Below are positions 8,086 through 17,118 of a stretch of 64,000 nt of DNA, piece after piece. Each line of letters begins with the position of its first letter. Position 1 is the stretch's first letter. Where the stretch lies: contig NZ_JACHMG010000001.1 in NCBI RefSeq assembly GCF_014204865.1, positions 6,102,501-6,166,500 of the forward strand. Reading direction: 5' to 3'. The notes under the pieces are model-generated. The model was not told the origin of the DNA and did no database searches. It saw only the letters and a list, made by a program, of their open reading frames with translations. The position numbers and the translations under genes were made by a program. The DNA comes from Amycolatopsis jiangsuensis. GTDB taxonomy: Bacteria; Actinomycetota; Actinomycetes; Mycobacteriales; Pseudonocardiaceae.

Positions 8086-8952
8086 TCAGCGGGCGTGCCG
8101 CAGGACCTCCGCCACCGGGTCCATCGCGGACTGTGCGGTGCGGCGGATCAGGAACGTGGTCAGCGTCGCGGTGAGGTCCTCGATCGGCAGCACCGCGCAT
8201 TCGGCCGGGTCGAGAGCCAGTACGGTGGTCGACTCCACCGGCGCGAGCGCGAAACTCTTCGTGCTGTGCAGGAAGATCAGCAGGCCGCTGATGTCGGAGA
8301 ACTGCGCGTCCGGGTCGACCAGCACGCCGTGGCCTGCCAGCTGCTCGGCCCGGCGTGCACCGAGGTCCCAGTGTCGTGGCCCCTGCAGGTACTGGTAACC
8401 GCGCAGGTCGGCCAGGGTCAGCGAGGTGCGGTCGGGGAACCGGGAACGGTCCACGACCGCGCCGAGCGGTTCGCGGTAGAGCACGATCGTGGAGAGCCGG
8501 TCGTCGCTGGTGCCCAGGTGCGAGATCGCGAGATCGAGCGAATTGCTCAGCAGCGCCGACTCCATCTCCAGCGACGGCATCTGCCGCAGGCTGAATCGGT
8601 AGCCCTCCTCCAGTGACCGGATCGATTCGCTGAGCCGGCGCCGGTGGGCCGGGTTCAGCACGTCGGGCACGGCGAGGCGCACGTCGGTCCGCCGGTCCCG
8701 GGAGTGGATCCGCCCGGGGATGGCGTCGAACCCGGAGACCACCTTTTCCGCGAGCGGCAGCAGTGCCTCGCCGGCCGCGGACAGCCGCGTGTGGTGTGTG
8801 GACCGGTCGAACAGCGGCTCCCCGAGTTCCCGTTCCAGGTCCCGGATGCGCTGGCTGAGCGGGGGTACGGACATGTGCAGCGACCGCGCCGCGCGGGTGA
8901 AGTTGAGCTCACGCGCGACCGCGAGGAAGTACCGCAGGTGGTGGATCTCCAC
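8086..8952 (-). CDS. LysR-family transcriptional regulator
   Basis: About 288 residues from a GTG at 8952 (VEIHHLRYFLAVA), the point where LysR proteins normally begin; the in-frame extension upstream is low-complexity and rejected. The HTH contains NFTRAARSLHMSVPPLSQRI and the effector domain follows. The gene diverges from the F420-type oxidoreductase at 9099 with 146 bp between them, and a dyad fitting the LysR T-N11-A rule lies in that gap, so that gene is the likely target. The alkB operon starts 92 bp beyond its stop, on the same strand; control of alkB is possible but unproven. Confidence 0.87.
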   Translation of the reverse strand: MEIHHLRYFLAVARELNFTRAARSLHMSVPPLSQRIRDLERELGEPLFDRSTHHTRLSAAGEALLPLAEKVVSGFDAIPGRIHSRDRRTDVRLAVPDVLNPAHRRRLSESIRSLEEGYRFSLRQMPSLEMESALLSNSLDLAISHLGTSDDRLSTIVLYREPLGAVVDRSRFPDRTSLTLADLRGYQYLQGPRHWDLGARRAEQLAGHGVLVDPDAQFSDISGLLIFLHSTKSFALAPVESTTVLALDPAECAVLPIEDLTATLTTFLIRRTAQSAMDPVAEVLRHAR

Positions 8953-9075
8953 TTCAGGCAGTTTAGGGGCCGGCCCGGCCTGGCGGGGTCCGGCTCCGTG
9001 CCGGGCGCGGGCGCCGTGGACGGGAACTGCCCCTACCTCACCCCTGAACCACCCAATTCTCCTGTGGTCCGTCAA

Positions 9076-9088
9076 TTACCAACGGTAA
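9076..9088. promoter_or_regulatory. LysR-type operator candidate (T-N11-A dyad)
   Basis: TTACC-AAC-GGTAA is a perfect 5-bp-arm inverted repeat and obeys the T-N11-A rule for LysR sites. It lies 10 bp before the ATG of the oxidoreductase, in the gap between the divergent LysR gene and its presumed target. Confidence 0.5.
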
Positions 9089-9098
9089 CGTCGATCGA

Positions 9099-10148
9099 AT
9101 GAGAATCGGACTGAACATCGGGTACGGAGGCGTGGGAAACGATTCGGCGAACCTCGAACTCGTGCAGGAAGCCGACCGGATCGGATTTTCCGTGGTGTGG
9201 GTGGCCGAGGCCTATGGGGCGGATGCCGCGACCGTACTGGCCTGGCTCGCCGCCCGGACCGAACGCGTGGACCTGGGCAGTGCCATTCTGCAGATCCCGG
9301 CGCGCAGCCCGACGATGACGGCGATGACCGCCGCGACCCTGGACACCCTTTCCGGTGGCCGGTTCCGGCTCGGGCTCGGGGTTTCCGGACCGCAGGTTTC
9401 CGAAGGCTGGTACGGCGTGCCGTTCGCGAAACCGCTGGAACGTACCCGTGAATATGTGGAAATCGTCGGCAAGACGTTACGCTATGAGCGAGTACGGCAC
9501 GACGGTCCGCATTTCCGTTTGCCGATTCCTGGCGGCCCTGGAAAGGCTCTGTCGTTGACCGTTCCGCCGGTACGCGAGCGCATTCCGCTGTACCTCGCCT
9601 CGCTCGGCCCGAAGAACCTGGAACTCACCGGTGAGATCGCGGACGGCTGGCTCGGTCTGTTCTTCTCCCCGGAACACAGTGGCGATTCGCTGGCGCGGAT
9701 CCGGGCCGGTCGCGCGAAAATCGGCGCGAGCCTCGACGGTTTCGACGTCGTGACCACCGTTCCGCTCGCCGTCGGTGACGACTGGCGCGCCGCGGCCGAG
9801 CACGTGCGGCCCTACGTCGCGGGGTTCGTCGGCGGAGCGGGCAGCCGTGAGCACAACTTCTACCGCGACCTCGTCGCCCGGATGGGCTACGAGGCGGCCG
9901 CCGACGAGGTGCGGCAGCGATACCTGACCATGGACTACGACGGCGCCATGGCGGCGATCCCGGCGGAGTTCCTGGACGCGACCTCCCTGGTCGGCCCGAA
10001 GGAGCGGATCGCCGACCGGATGCGTGCCCTCGCCGCGGCCGGGGTCACCACACTGGCGGTGTCGCCCGCCCACCCGGACCCGGCAGCGAACAAAGCCGCA
10101 CTGCACTGCGCGGCGGAAGCACTCGACCTATCCGGCGTCGGCGACTGA
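9099..10148 (+). CDS. LLM-class F420-dependent oxidoreductase
   Basis: A 349-residue luciferase-like (bacterial luciferase/F420) TIM-barrel enzyme. The start MRIGLNIGYGG, VWVAEAYGADA, the dehydrogenase signature RVDLGSAILQIPARSP and LDTLSGGRFRLGLG match F420-using LLM proteins such as mycobacterial Rv-type hydride transferases. It would transfer hydride between F420 and an unknown substrate. The C-terminal VGPKERIADRMRALAAAGVTTLAVSP is the family's usual end. A divergent LysR gene lies upstream. No strong Shine-Dalgarno is visible. Confidence 0.85.
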   Translation: MRIGLNIGYGGVGNDSANLELVQEADRIGFSVVWVAEAYGADAATVLAWLAARTERVDLGSAILQIPARSPTMTAMTAATLDTLSGGRFRLGLGVSGPQVSEGWYGVPFAKPLERTREYVEIVGKTLRYERVRHDGPHFRLPIPGGPGKALSLTVPPVRERIPLYLASLGPKNLELTGEIADGWLGLFFSPEHSGDSLARIRAGRAKIGASLDGFDVVTTVPLAVGDDWRAAAEHVRPYVAGFVGGAGSREHNFYRDLVARMGYEAAADEVRQRYLTMDYDGAMAAIPAEFLDATSLVGPKERIADRMRALAAAGVTTLAVSPAHPDPAANKAALHCAAEALDLSGVGD

Positions 10149-10385
10149 TCCGACTGGAGTCGGTGGGTGGTCCGGCTGGTGTCGGTGGGTGACCCCGCCG
10201 GGGTCGGTGGGTGATCTAGCCGGCATCGCTGACTAAACCCGCCGTCGGGATCGCCGCCTGACCCGGCTGGAGTCGGCAACTGACCCGGCTGGAGTCGGTG
10301 ACCGGCTTGGCCGACATCGGTGGGTGATCTGGCCCGCATCACTGACGGACCCCGCCGCCGGGATCGCCGGCTGACCCAGCCGGCA
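10149..10385. repeat. degenerate tandem repeat, about 21-24 bp unit
   Basis: Directly after the oxidoreductase stop the sequence repeats a motif close to CCGGCTGGAGTCGGTGGGTG with many substitutions (for example near 10170, 10192, 10263, 10284 and 10305). Units alternate with GATC-rich links. All frames contain stops or simple sequence. I see no gene here. Confidence 0.55.
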
Positions 10386-10466
10386 CAGGGGCCTTCCCAC
10401 CGCGTACCGGCCGTGCCGCAACCACTCCCGGCGGCCACCTCTCCCCGTCGCGCACCCACTTCCCGT

Positions 10467-11075
10467 CGCGAATGGCCCCATCGTGACTGCCCACCCGGTC
10501 GTGACCGGCCCCGTCGTGACCGCCTACCCGGTTGTGGCCGGCCCCGTCGCGACCGCCGGCCCCCGTCGTGACCGGCCCAATTGCGACCGCTTGCCCGGTC
10601 GTGACCGGCCCCGCCGTGACTGCCTACCGGTTGTGGCTGGCCCCGCCGTGACTGCCTACCGGTTGTGACCGGCCCCATCGTGACTGCCCACCCGGTCGTG
10701 ACCGGCCCCGTCGCGACCGCCGACCCGCGTCGTGACCGGCCCAATTGCGACCGCTTGCCCGGTCGTGACCGGCCCTGCCGTGACTGCCTACCCGGTTGTG
10801 ACCGGCCCTGCCGTGACTGCCTACCCGGTTGTGACCGGCCCCGTCGTGACCGCCTGCCCGGTTGTGACCGGCCCCGTCGTGACCGCCTGCCCGGTTGTGA
10901 CCGGCCCCGTCGTGACCGCCTGCCCGGTTGTGACCGGCCCCGTCGTGACCGCCTGCCCGGTTGTGACCGGCCCCGTCGTGACCACCCGCCCCGTCGTGAC
11001 CGGCCCCGTCACGACCGCCCACCTTCGTCGCGACCGACCCCATCGCGACCACCCGCCGGCTCCGCCGCGACCCTG
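10467..11075. repeat. 33-bp tandem repeat array (about 18 units)
   Basis: A direct repeat with an exact 33-bp period in its best-preserved part (unit starts at 10861, 10894, 10927, 10960). Each unit is a 15-bp half GTGACCGGCCCCGTC plus an 18-bp half GTGACCGCCTGCCCGGTT. Unit junctions form palindromes such as CCGGTC-GT-GACCGG. A higher-order duplication is visible: three or four consecutive variant units at about 10480-10600 recur at 10670-10770. Because 33 is divisible by three, several frames stay open with an 11-residue repeat, but none has a plausible start, ribosome site or protein-like composition. Confidence 0.85.
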
Positions 11076-11221
11076 CCCCACCGCTTACCGGCCCCTCCAA
11101 CAACCCCCCGGCGGTGTTATCACCGTGGTCACACCGCTCTGAGGAACTCGGTCATTCCCTTGCCCGCCAGGGCTCAATAGCGTCGATGGCGAAGCGTTGA
11201 TCGACACCGGGAAGGATCACG

Positions 11222-12406
11222 ATGACCTCGTCCGACGGTTCCGCCGGTCCGCTCGCCGGAGTGCGGGTGGTCGACCTCTCCTCCGCGGTGATGGGCCCGT
11301 ACGCGACCCAGATCCTCGGCGATTTCGGCGCCGAGGTGATCCGGGTGGAGCCGCTGCGGGACGTCGCCCGCGTCTCGCCGGCCGGCGTCGGGCGCAGCGC
11401 CGGGATGGCCCCGCTGTACCTGCAGGTCAACCGGAACAAGCGCAGTGTGAGCCTCGATCTGAAGGACGAGGCGGGCCGGGATGACCTGCTGGCCCTGCTC
11501 GAGGACGCCGACGTGTTCGTGACGAACATGCGTGCCGCCGCGCTGGACCGGCTCGGGCTCGGCTACGACGACCTGCGTGAACGGTTCCCGCGGCTGGTCT
11601 ACGCACACGCGCAGGGCTTCGCGGTCGGCTCGTCGCGGGCCGGGCGGCCCGCCTACGACGAGGTGATCCAGGCTGCCTCCGGCCTGGTCAGCCTGCAGGA
11701 CCGGGCCGGCGGCACCCTGCAGTTCGTTCCCACCTACATCGCGGACAAGACCGCCGCGCTGTACCTGCTCAACGGCGTCCTCGCGGCGTTGTTCGACCAG
11801 CAGCGCACCGGATCGGGCCAGCGCGTCGAGCTGGCGATGGCGGACGCGATGATCGCGGTCAACCTGGTCGAGCACCTGGCCGGTGACGTCTTCGTGCCCG
11901 CTGCCGGCGACGTGGGCAACCCGCTGTCGCTGAGCGCCACGCACGCGGCCATGCGCACGGCCGACGGCGGCGCGATCTCCGCGGTGCCCTACACCAACGC
12001 CGCGGTCCGCACGTTGCTGACCGGCGCCGGGCTCACCGACGACGCCGCCGATCCGGCCTGGGACTCACCGGTGATCGACCGGGAGATCTTCACCGCCGGG
12101 GTGGAGAAGGTCCTCGCGAACTCCGAGAACCGCACGACCGCGGAATGGGAGGACTTCCTCACCCAGCACGACGTGCCCTACGCGGTCGTCGTCGACATCG
12201 CGGATCTGCCCGCCGACCCTTATGTTCGGGAGGTCGGGTTGATCACCGAGCGGGAGCACCCGACCGAGGGCACCATCCGCGTCGTGGAGAACCCGTTGCA
12301 CTTCTCGCGGACCCCTGCCGGGTTCCGCGGGCACGCCGAACGGGCCGGGGCGAGCACCGCCGAGGTGCTCGCGCAGGCCGGCCGACCGTCGCCGGAAGGG
12401 AACTGA
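11222..12406 (+). CDS. class III CoA-transferase (CaiB/BaiF family)
   Basis: Transfers CoA between carboxylic acids. Family features: LAGVRVVDLSSAVMGPYA at the N-terminus, LGDFGAEVIRVEP, VNRNKRSVSLDLK and the segment GRPAYDEVIQAASG, which carries the catalytic Asp. At 394 residues the length is typical. AGGAT-type Shine-Dalgarno bases precede the ATG. It opens an operon with two acyl-CoA dehydrogenases (4-bp gap to the first), a hydroxyacyl-CoA dehydrogenase and a second CoA-transferase, so it probably activates the pathway's acid substrate. The substrate itself cannot be read from sequence. Confidence 0.9.
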   Translation: MTSSDGSAGPLAGVRVVDLSSAVMGPYATQILGDFGAEVIRVEPLRDVARVSPAGVGRSAGMAPLYLQVNRNKRSVSLDLKDEAGRDDLLALLEDADVFVTNMRAAALDRLGLGYDDLRERFPRLVYAHAQGFAVGSSRAGRPAYDEVIQAASGLVSLQDRAGGTLQFVPTYIADKTAALYLLNGVLAALFDQQRTGSGQRVELAMADAMIAVNLVEHLAGDVFVPAAGDVGNPLSLSATHAAMRTADGGAISAVPYTNAAVRTLLTGAGLTDDAADPAWDSPVIDREIFTAGVEKVLANSENRTTAEWEDFLTQHDVPYAVVVDIADLPADPYVREVGLITEREHPTEGTIRVVENPLHFSRTPAGFRGHAERAGASTAEVLAQAGRPSPEGN

Positions 12407-12409
12407 CAC

Positions 12410-13582
12410 ATGGATCTGGAACTCTCGAAAGAGGACCTCGCGTTCCGCGACGGGCTGCGGGAGGTGTTCCTCGGCGCGGTTCCCGAGGACGTCCGGCGGC
12501 GCACCGCGCTGGGGGAGACCACCCGCGAGGACATCGTCACGAGCCAGCGCATCCTCAACGAGCACGGGCTCGCCGTCCCGCACTGGCCGCAGGAGTGGGG
12601 TGGCCGCGGCTGGAGCCCGACCCAGTCGCACCTGTACTCCTCGGAGCTGCAGCGGGCGGGCGTACCGCAGCCGCTGGCGTTCAACGTGAGCATGGTCGGC
12701 CCGATCATCGCCGAGTTCGGCAGCGAGGAGCAGAAGCGCACGTTCCTCCCCGCCACGGCGAACCTCGACATCTGGTGGTCGCAGGGCTTTTCCGAGCCGG
12801 AAGCGGGTTCGGACCTCGCCGGGCTGCGCACCACCGCCCGCCGCGACGGTGACCAGTACGTGCTCAACGGCCAGAAGACCTGGACCACCCTCGGCCAGTA
12901 CGGCGACTGGATGTTCGTGCTCGCGCGCACCGACCCGGACGCGCCGCGCAAGCAGCAGGGCCTGTCGTTCCTGCTGCTGGACCTGAACACGCCGGGCATC
13001 GAGCGGCGGCCGATCAAGCTGATCGACGGCAGCGCCGAGGTCAACGAGTTCTTCTTCGACGAGGTGCGGATCCCGGCGGAGAACCTGGTCGGTGAGGAGA
13101 ACAAGGGCTGGAGCTACGCGAAGTTCCTGCTCGGCAACGAACGGAACGGAATCGCCCAGGTCGGCACCGGGCAGCGGATCTACGCCGATCTCGCCGCCGC
13201 GTCCGGCGCGATCCCGACCGAGGACGGCCTGCTCGGCCACGACCCGCAGTTCCGCACCGCGCTGCACACCGCCAAGACCACCCTGCTCGCGCTCGAGGCC
13301 ACCCAGCTGCGGGTGACCGCCGCGTCCGAGAACGGCAAGGCCAGCCCGGTGTCGTCGCTGCTGAAGATGGAGGGCACGCAGGCACTGCAGGAGCTGATCA
13401 AGCTCCGGATGCGCGCGGCCGGTTCGGACGGCATGCTGACCGGCACCGGGGAACAGGTGCGGGCAGGCGACGCGGCGTCGGTGGCCGCGACGCAGTACCT
13501 CAACCAGCGCAAGCTGTCGATCTTCGGCGGCTCCAACGAAATCCAGCGCGGCGTCATCGCCAAGACGATCCTCGGCCTGTAA
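12410..13582 (+). CDS. acyl-CoA dehydrogenase, large-subunit-like
   Basis: A 390-residue flavoprotein catalysing alpha,beta-dehydrogenation of an acyl-CoA. It has SQGFSEPEAGSDLAGLRT (FAD/substrate-binding signature), QKTWTTLGQYGDWMFVLART, RRPIKLIDGSAEVNEFFFD and the C-terminal FGGSNEIQRGVIAK. This type pairs with a shorter or divergent partner to make heteromeric dehydrogenases like those of actinobacterial steroid or pimeloyl-CoA degradation. The next gene, 15 bp downstream, is such a partner. Electrons would pass to ETF. Substrate unknown. Confidence 0.9.
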   Translation: MDLELSKEDLAFRDGLREVFLGAVPEDVRRRTALGETTREDIVTSQRILNEHGLAVPHWPQEWGGRGWSPTQSHLYSSELQRAGVPQPLAFNVSMVGPIIAEFGSEEQKRTFLPATANLDIWWSQGFSEPEAGSDLAGLRTTARRDGDQYVLNGQKTWTTLGQYGDWMFVLARTDPDAPRKQQGLSFLLLDLNTPGIERRPIKLIDGSAEVNEFFFDEVRIPAENLVGEENKGWSYAKFLLGNERNGIAQVGTGQRIYADLAAASGAIPTEDGLLGHDPQFRTALHTAKTTLLALEATQLRVTAASENGKASPVSSLLKMEGTQALQELIKLRMRAAGSDGMLTGTGEQVRAGDAASVAATQYLNQRKLSIFGGSNEIQRGVIAKTILGL

Positions 13583-13597
13583 GGAGCACCGGCAACC

Positions 13598-14761
13598 ATG
13601 AACCTCGAACTGAACGAAGATCAGCGGCTGCTCTTCGAGACCGTGGACCAGGCGGTCGGCCGGGGCTACGCGAACGGCGGGCGGGCGGGCGCCACGGGCA
13701 CCGAACTCGGCTGGTCCGACCAGGTGTGGCAGACCCTCGGCGAACTGGGCCTGACCGGGCTGACCGTGTCCGCCGACCACGACGGTGCCGGCGCCGGACC
13801 GGTCGAGGTGTACGCGAGCCTGGAGGCGATGGGCAAGCACGCGGCCGCCGAACCGCTGCTCGACGGCGTTTTCCTGCCGTCATGGCTGATCGCCGGGCTG
13901 GGCACGGACGACCAGGTCAAGCAGCTGCTGCCGGTGCTGGCCGCGGGCGGCGCCACGATCGCGGTCGCGCACGCCGAGCCGGGCCGCCCGTGGGGCCTGG
14001 CCCCGACGGTGACCGCGGCCGCGGACGGCTCCCTCACCGGGGTGAAATCGCCCGTCCGCGGTGCCGACCAGGCCGACAAGTTCCTGGTGACCGCGGTCGA
14101 CGACGCTGGTGAAACCGGCGTTTACCTGGTCGAGGCGACCGCGGAGGGCATCACCCGCGCCGACGGCCGGGCCGCCGACTGGGGCCACACCTCGCAGGTC
14201 GAGTTCGTCGGCACGCCCGCGACTCGTTTGGGCAGCGCGGAAGCGGACGCGGCCGCCGCACTGCGCAGCGCGTTCGCCCGGGCTCGCGTCGCGGTGACCG
14301 GCGAGGCGATCGGCCTGATGGAGACCGGTCTCGCGATGACCGTCGAATACCTCAAGACCCGCAAGCAGTTCGGCGTCCCGCTGGCCACGTTCCAGGTGCT
14401 GGTGCACCGCGCGGTCGACGTCTACGCGCGCGTCGAGCTGGCCCGGTCGATGGCGTTGTGGGCCACCGCCGCGGTCGAGGCGCACGACAACGGCGGCGAG
14501 GTCGACCTGGCCGCCACGGCCGACGACGCGTTCGTGTTCGTGTGCGACGCGGCCACTGCGGTCGCCGAGGAGATCATCCAGCTGCACGGCGGGATCGGCA
14601 TGACCTACGAATCCGAGGTCGCGCACCACGCCGCCCGGTTGATCGCCATCACCGAGAGTTTCGGCGGCGTGAGTTCGGCGCGCCGCCGGGCCGTCGCGTC
14701 GGAGTCGCTGCTGCGGGCGCCGAGTGCGCTGCTCAACAACGCCGACGCGGTCACTGCGTAA
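13598..14761 (+). CDS. acyl-CoA dehydrogenase, small-subunit-like partner
   Basis: A 387-residue acyl-CoA dehydrogenase relative. It keeps the C-terminal IQLHGGIGMTYESEVAHHAARL motif and FLKTRKQFGVPL-like EYLKTRKQFGVPLATFQ, but the middle FAD signature is weaker than in the preceding gene. In heteromeric enzymes one subunit supplies FAD contacts and the other the catalytic base. An AAGGAGCACC ribosome site lies before the ATG. Position and features suggest an alpha-beta complex with the upstream protein; this is inference. Confidence 0.88.
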   Translation: MNLELNEDQRLLFETVDQAVGRGYANGGRAGATGTELGWSDQVWQTLGELGLTGLTVSADHDGAGAGPVEVYASLEAMGKHAAAEPLLDGVFLPSWLIAGLGTDDQVKQLLPVLAAGGATIAVAHAEPGRPWGLAPTVTAAADGSLTGVKSPVRGADQADKFLVTAVDDAGETGVYLVEATAEGITRADGRAADWGHTSQVEFVGTPATRLGSAEADAAAALRSAFARARVAVTGEAIGLMETGLAMTVEYLKTRKQFGVPLATFQVLVHRAVDVYARVELARSMALWATAAVEAHDNGGEVDLAATADDAFVFVCDAATAVAEEIIQLHGGIGMTYESEVAHHAARLIAITESFGGVSSARRRAVASESLLRAPSALLNNADAVTA

Positions 14762-14779
14762 ACCAGGGAGGCGGGAGCA

Positions 14780-15640
14780 ATGCCGGTCGTCGCGATCGTC
14801 GGCGCGGGAGTCATCGGAGTGTCCTGGGCCCGCCTGTTCGCCGGGGCGGGCTGGCAGGTCCGGGTCAGCGATCCGCGACCGGACCTGCCCGACATCGTCG
14901 GGCAGCAGCTGGCCGGGCTGCCGGTGACCGCGGTCGCCGACCTCGCGGCGGCCGCCGGGGGCGCGGACTTCGTGCAGGAGTCGGGTCCCGAGCGGATCGA
15001 GCTGAAGCACGAGATATTCGCGACGCTGGCCGCGCACACCCGCGACGACGTCGTGCTGGCGTCGTCCTCGTCGTCGCTGCTGCCCACCGCGATCGCGGAG
15101 GGCAACGCGGCGGCGTCCCGCATCGTCATCGGGCACCCGTTCAATCCGCCCGAGCTGATGCCGCTGGTGGAGGTGGTCCCGGGCGAGCGGACCGCGCCGG
15201 AAACGGTGTCGCGCGCGGTCGAGGTCTATCGCGCGCTGGGCAAGAAGCCGATCACGTTGAAGAAGGAAGTGCCCGGTTTCGTCGGCAACCGGCTGCAGCG
15301 CGTGGTCAACGACCAGGCGATGTATCTGGTGCAGCAGGGCGTGATCGAGGCGGCGGATCTCGACGAGCTGGTCAAGGCGTCCCTCGGGCTGCGGTGGGCG
15401 ACGATCGGGCCGTTCGAGAGCATGCACCTCGGCGGCGGCCCGGACGGGATGCGCCATCTGGTGAGTCATGTCGGTTCGCAGATGACCTTCGAAACCGGCA
15501 GTCCGGACCGGGAAAACCTCGGCGAAGTGCTCGGTGCGGTCGAAGCCGCCTACGGCACCGGAACCGAGGCCTACCAGCAGCGGTCCGGCGAACGCGACCG
15601 CAGGACCCGCGCCGTGCTGGACGCGCTGGAGTCGGAATGA
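14780..15640 (+). CDS. 3-hydroxyacyl-CoA dehydrogenase, NAD-binding type
   Basis: A 286-residue NAD-dependent dehydrogenase with the Rossmann start VAIVGAGVIGVSWARLF, the catalytic-region GHPFNPPELMPLVEV (His) and VPGFVGNRLQ. It is the short, single-copy form close to L-carnitine dehydrogenase and lambda-crystallin, without a hydratase domain. The operon lacks an enoyl-CoA hydratase, so either one is supplied from elsewhere or this enzyme acts on a hydroxy acid made differently. A GGGAGG ribosome site precedes the ATG. Its stop overlaps the next ATG. Confidence 0.87.
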   Translation: MPVVAIVGAGVIGVSWARLFAGAGWQVRVSDPRPDLPDIVGQQLAGLPVTAVADLAAAAGGADFVQESGPERIELKHEIFATLAAHTRDDVVLASSSSSLLPTAIAEGNAAASRIVIGHPFNPPELMPLVEVVPGERTAPETVSRAVEVYRALGKKPITLKKEVPGFVGNRLQRVVNDQAMYLVQQGVIEAADLDELVKASLGLRWATIGPFESMHLGGGPDGMRHLVSHVGSQMTFETGSPDRENLGEVLGAVEAAYGTGTEAYQQRSGERDRRTRAVLDALESE

Positions 15641-17118
15641 ACCTGACCGGAAAGCTCGAAGCCGCGCTCGCGAAGCCCGCGGCCACCGACGACTACGACC
15701 TGCACGTCCCGCTGGCCGAACTGCTCGGCGCGGTCGGGCTCAGCGAGGCCGACGCCGGTGGTGCGGTCTCGTTCACCGGCGCCGATCCGGTGTTGCCCGG
15801 CGCGCTGCGGCTGGCCGGCGGGACGTCGATCGCCCTGGCCGCCAAATCCGTCGCGGTGGCCAAGATCTGGCAGCTGCGCGGGGGACGCGGGCAGGACATC
15901 TCGATGGACCTGCGGGTCGCTCCGCACCGGCTGTGCCCGTTCTACGACAAGAAGTGGGAGCTGCTGGACGGCTATCCGCCCGGTGATCCCGCCCGGGTCA
16001 CCCAGGCGTTCGGCACGGACCGGTTCTACGAGACCTCCGACGGCCGGTGGGTGCACCCGATCAGCCCGTATCCCAAGCTGCGCAACGATGCGGCGGCACT
16101 GCTGGGTGTACCGGAACGCGACGACGCGGCGCGGCAGGCCATCGCCCGCTGGAACTCCTTCGAACTCGAGGAGGCCGCCGAGGCCGCGGGCGTGATCATG
16201 CCCGTGGTCCGGACCACTGAGGAGCTGATCGCGACCGCGCAGTACCAGCAGGTGCTGTCGGCGATGCCGCCGGTCGTGGTCGAGAAGATCGGGGACAGCG
16301 ACCCGGAACCCTTGCCCGGCGGCGTGCGCGCGCCGCTGGAGGGCATTCGCGCACTGGGCCGGGCGCACATCATCGCGGGTGCCGGCTGCGGGCGGGCGCT
16401 GGCGTTGCACGGCGCGGACGTACTGAACGTGTGGGACCCGAACGAATACGAGCTGCCGCTGCTCTACTCGACGTCCAATGTGGGCGTTCGCTCGACGCGG
16501 CTCGACCTCAGTCGCCCCGAGGACCAGCAGACCATGCGGCACCTGCTGTCCGGTGCGGACGTCTTCTACGCCAACCGGCGCCCGGGTTACCTCGCGCGGC
16601 GCGGGCTCGACGTCTCGGCCGCGGCCGAGGCCCGGCCCGGGATCGTCCACGCCACGGTGACCTTGAACGGGGACACCGGGCCATGGGCCGGGCGGGTCGG
16701 TTTCGACCAGACGGCGGGCTGCCTGGCCGGGGTGATGCTGCTGGAAGGGGAGAACGGCGTTCCGTCGCTGCCGGCGGTTCCGGTGGTCAACGACTACGTC
16801 ACGTCGTGGTTCCTGGAGCTGGGCATCCTGCGTGCGTTGATGCTGCGGGCCACCGACGGCGGCTCCTACCGGGTCACCGTCTCGCTCACCCGGGTCGCGT
16901 TGTGGTTGCTGAGCCTGGGAATTCTCGACCGTGACTACGCCGCGGAGGTGGCCGGGCGGACTCCCGGACACGAGTACCTGGATCCGCAGACCTTCACCGC
17001 GGACACCGCGCTCGGCCGCTACCAGGGCGTCACCGAGCAGATCCGGATGTCGGAAACCCCCGGCCACTACACGAATCCACTGATTCCGCGCGGCTCGCAC
17101 CGTCCGGAGTGGAGGTAA
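15637..17118 (+). CDS. class III CoA-transferase, second copy, extended form
   Basis: The ATG at 15637 overlaps the upstream stop (ATGA). About 493 residues, longer than the 394-residue first copy. The N-terminal half holds a small-domain-like region (FYDKKWELLDGYP, TSDGRWVHPISPYP) and the C-terminal half the large-domain core (GAGCGRALALHGADVLNVW, RSTRLDLSRPEDQ, VGFDQTAGCLAG with the presumed catalytic Asp). This apparent reordering relative to the usual fold is seen in some CoA-transferases annotated in actinobacteria. It could release the pathway product or recycle CoA. Substrate unknown. Confidence 0.82.
   Translation: MNLTGKLEAALAKPAATDDYDLHVPLAELLGAVGLSEADAGGAVSFTGADPVLPGALRLAGGTSIALAAKSVAVAKIWQLRGGRGQDISMDLRVAPHRLCPFYDKKWELLDGYPPGDPARVTQAFGTDRFYETSDGRWVHPISPYPKLRNDAAALLGVPERDDAARQAIARWNSFELEEAAEAAGVIMPVVRTTEELIATAQYQQVLSAMPPVVVEKIGDSDPEPLPGGVRAPLEGIRALGRAHIIAGAGCGRALALHGADVLNVWDPNEYELPLLYSTSNVGVRSTRLDLSRPEDQQTMRHLLSGADVFYANRRPGYLARRGLDVSAAAEARPGIVHATVTLNGDTGPWAGRVGFDQTAGCLAGVMLLEGENGVPSLPAVPVVNDYVTSWFLELGILRALMLRATDGGSYRVTVSLTRVALWLLSLGILDRDYAAEVAGRTPGHEYLDPQTFTADTALGRYQGVTEQIRMSETPGHYTNPLIPRGSHRPEWR

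Noticed and set aside
10467..11075. CRISPR-like array
   Set aside because: Units are contiguous with no unique spacers and no Cas genes are present.
10467..11142. Long open frames with an 11-residue repeat on both strands
   Set aside because: They follow from a 33-bp period; no ribosome site, implausible composition, and several frames are open together.
13880..15469. 529-codon antisense frame across the acyl-CoA operon
   Set aside because: Antisense to well-supported genes and rich in Arg, Gly and His without motifs.
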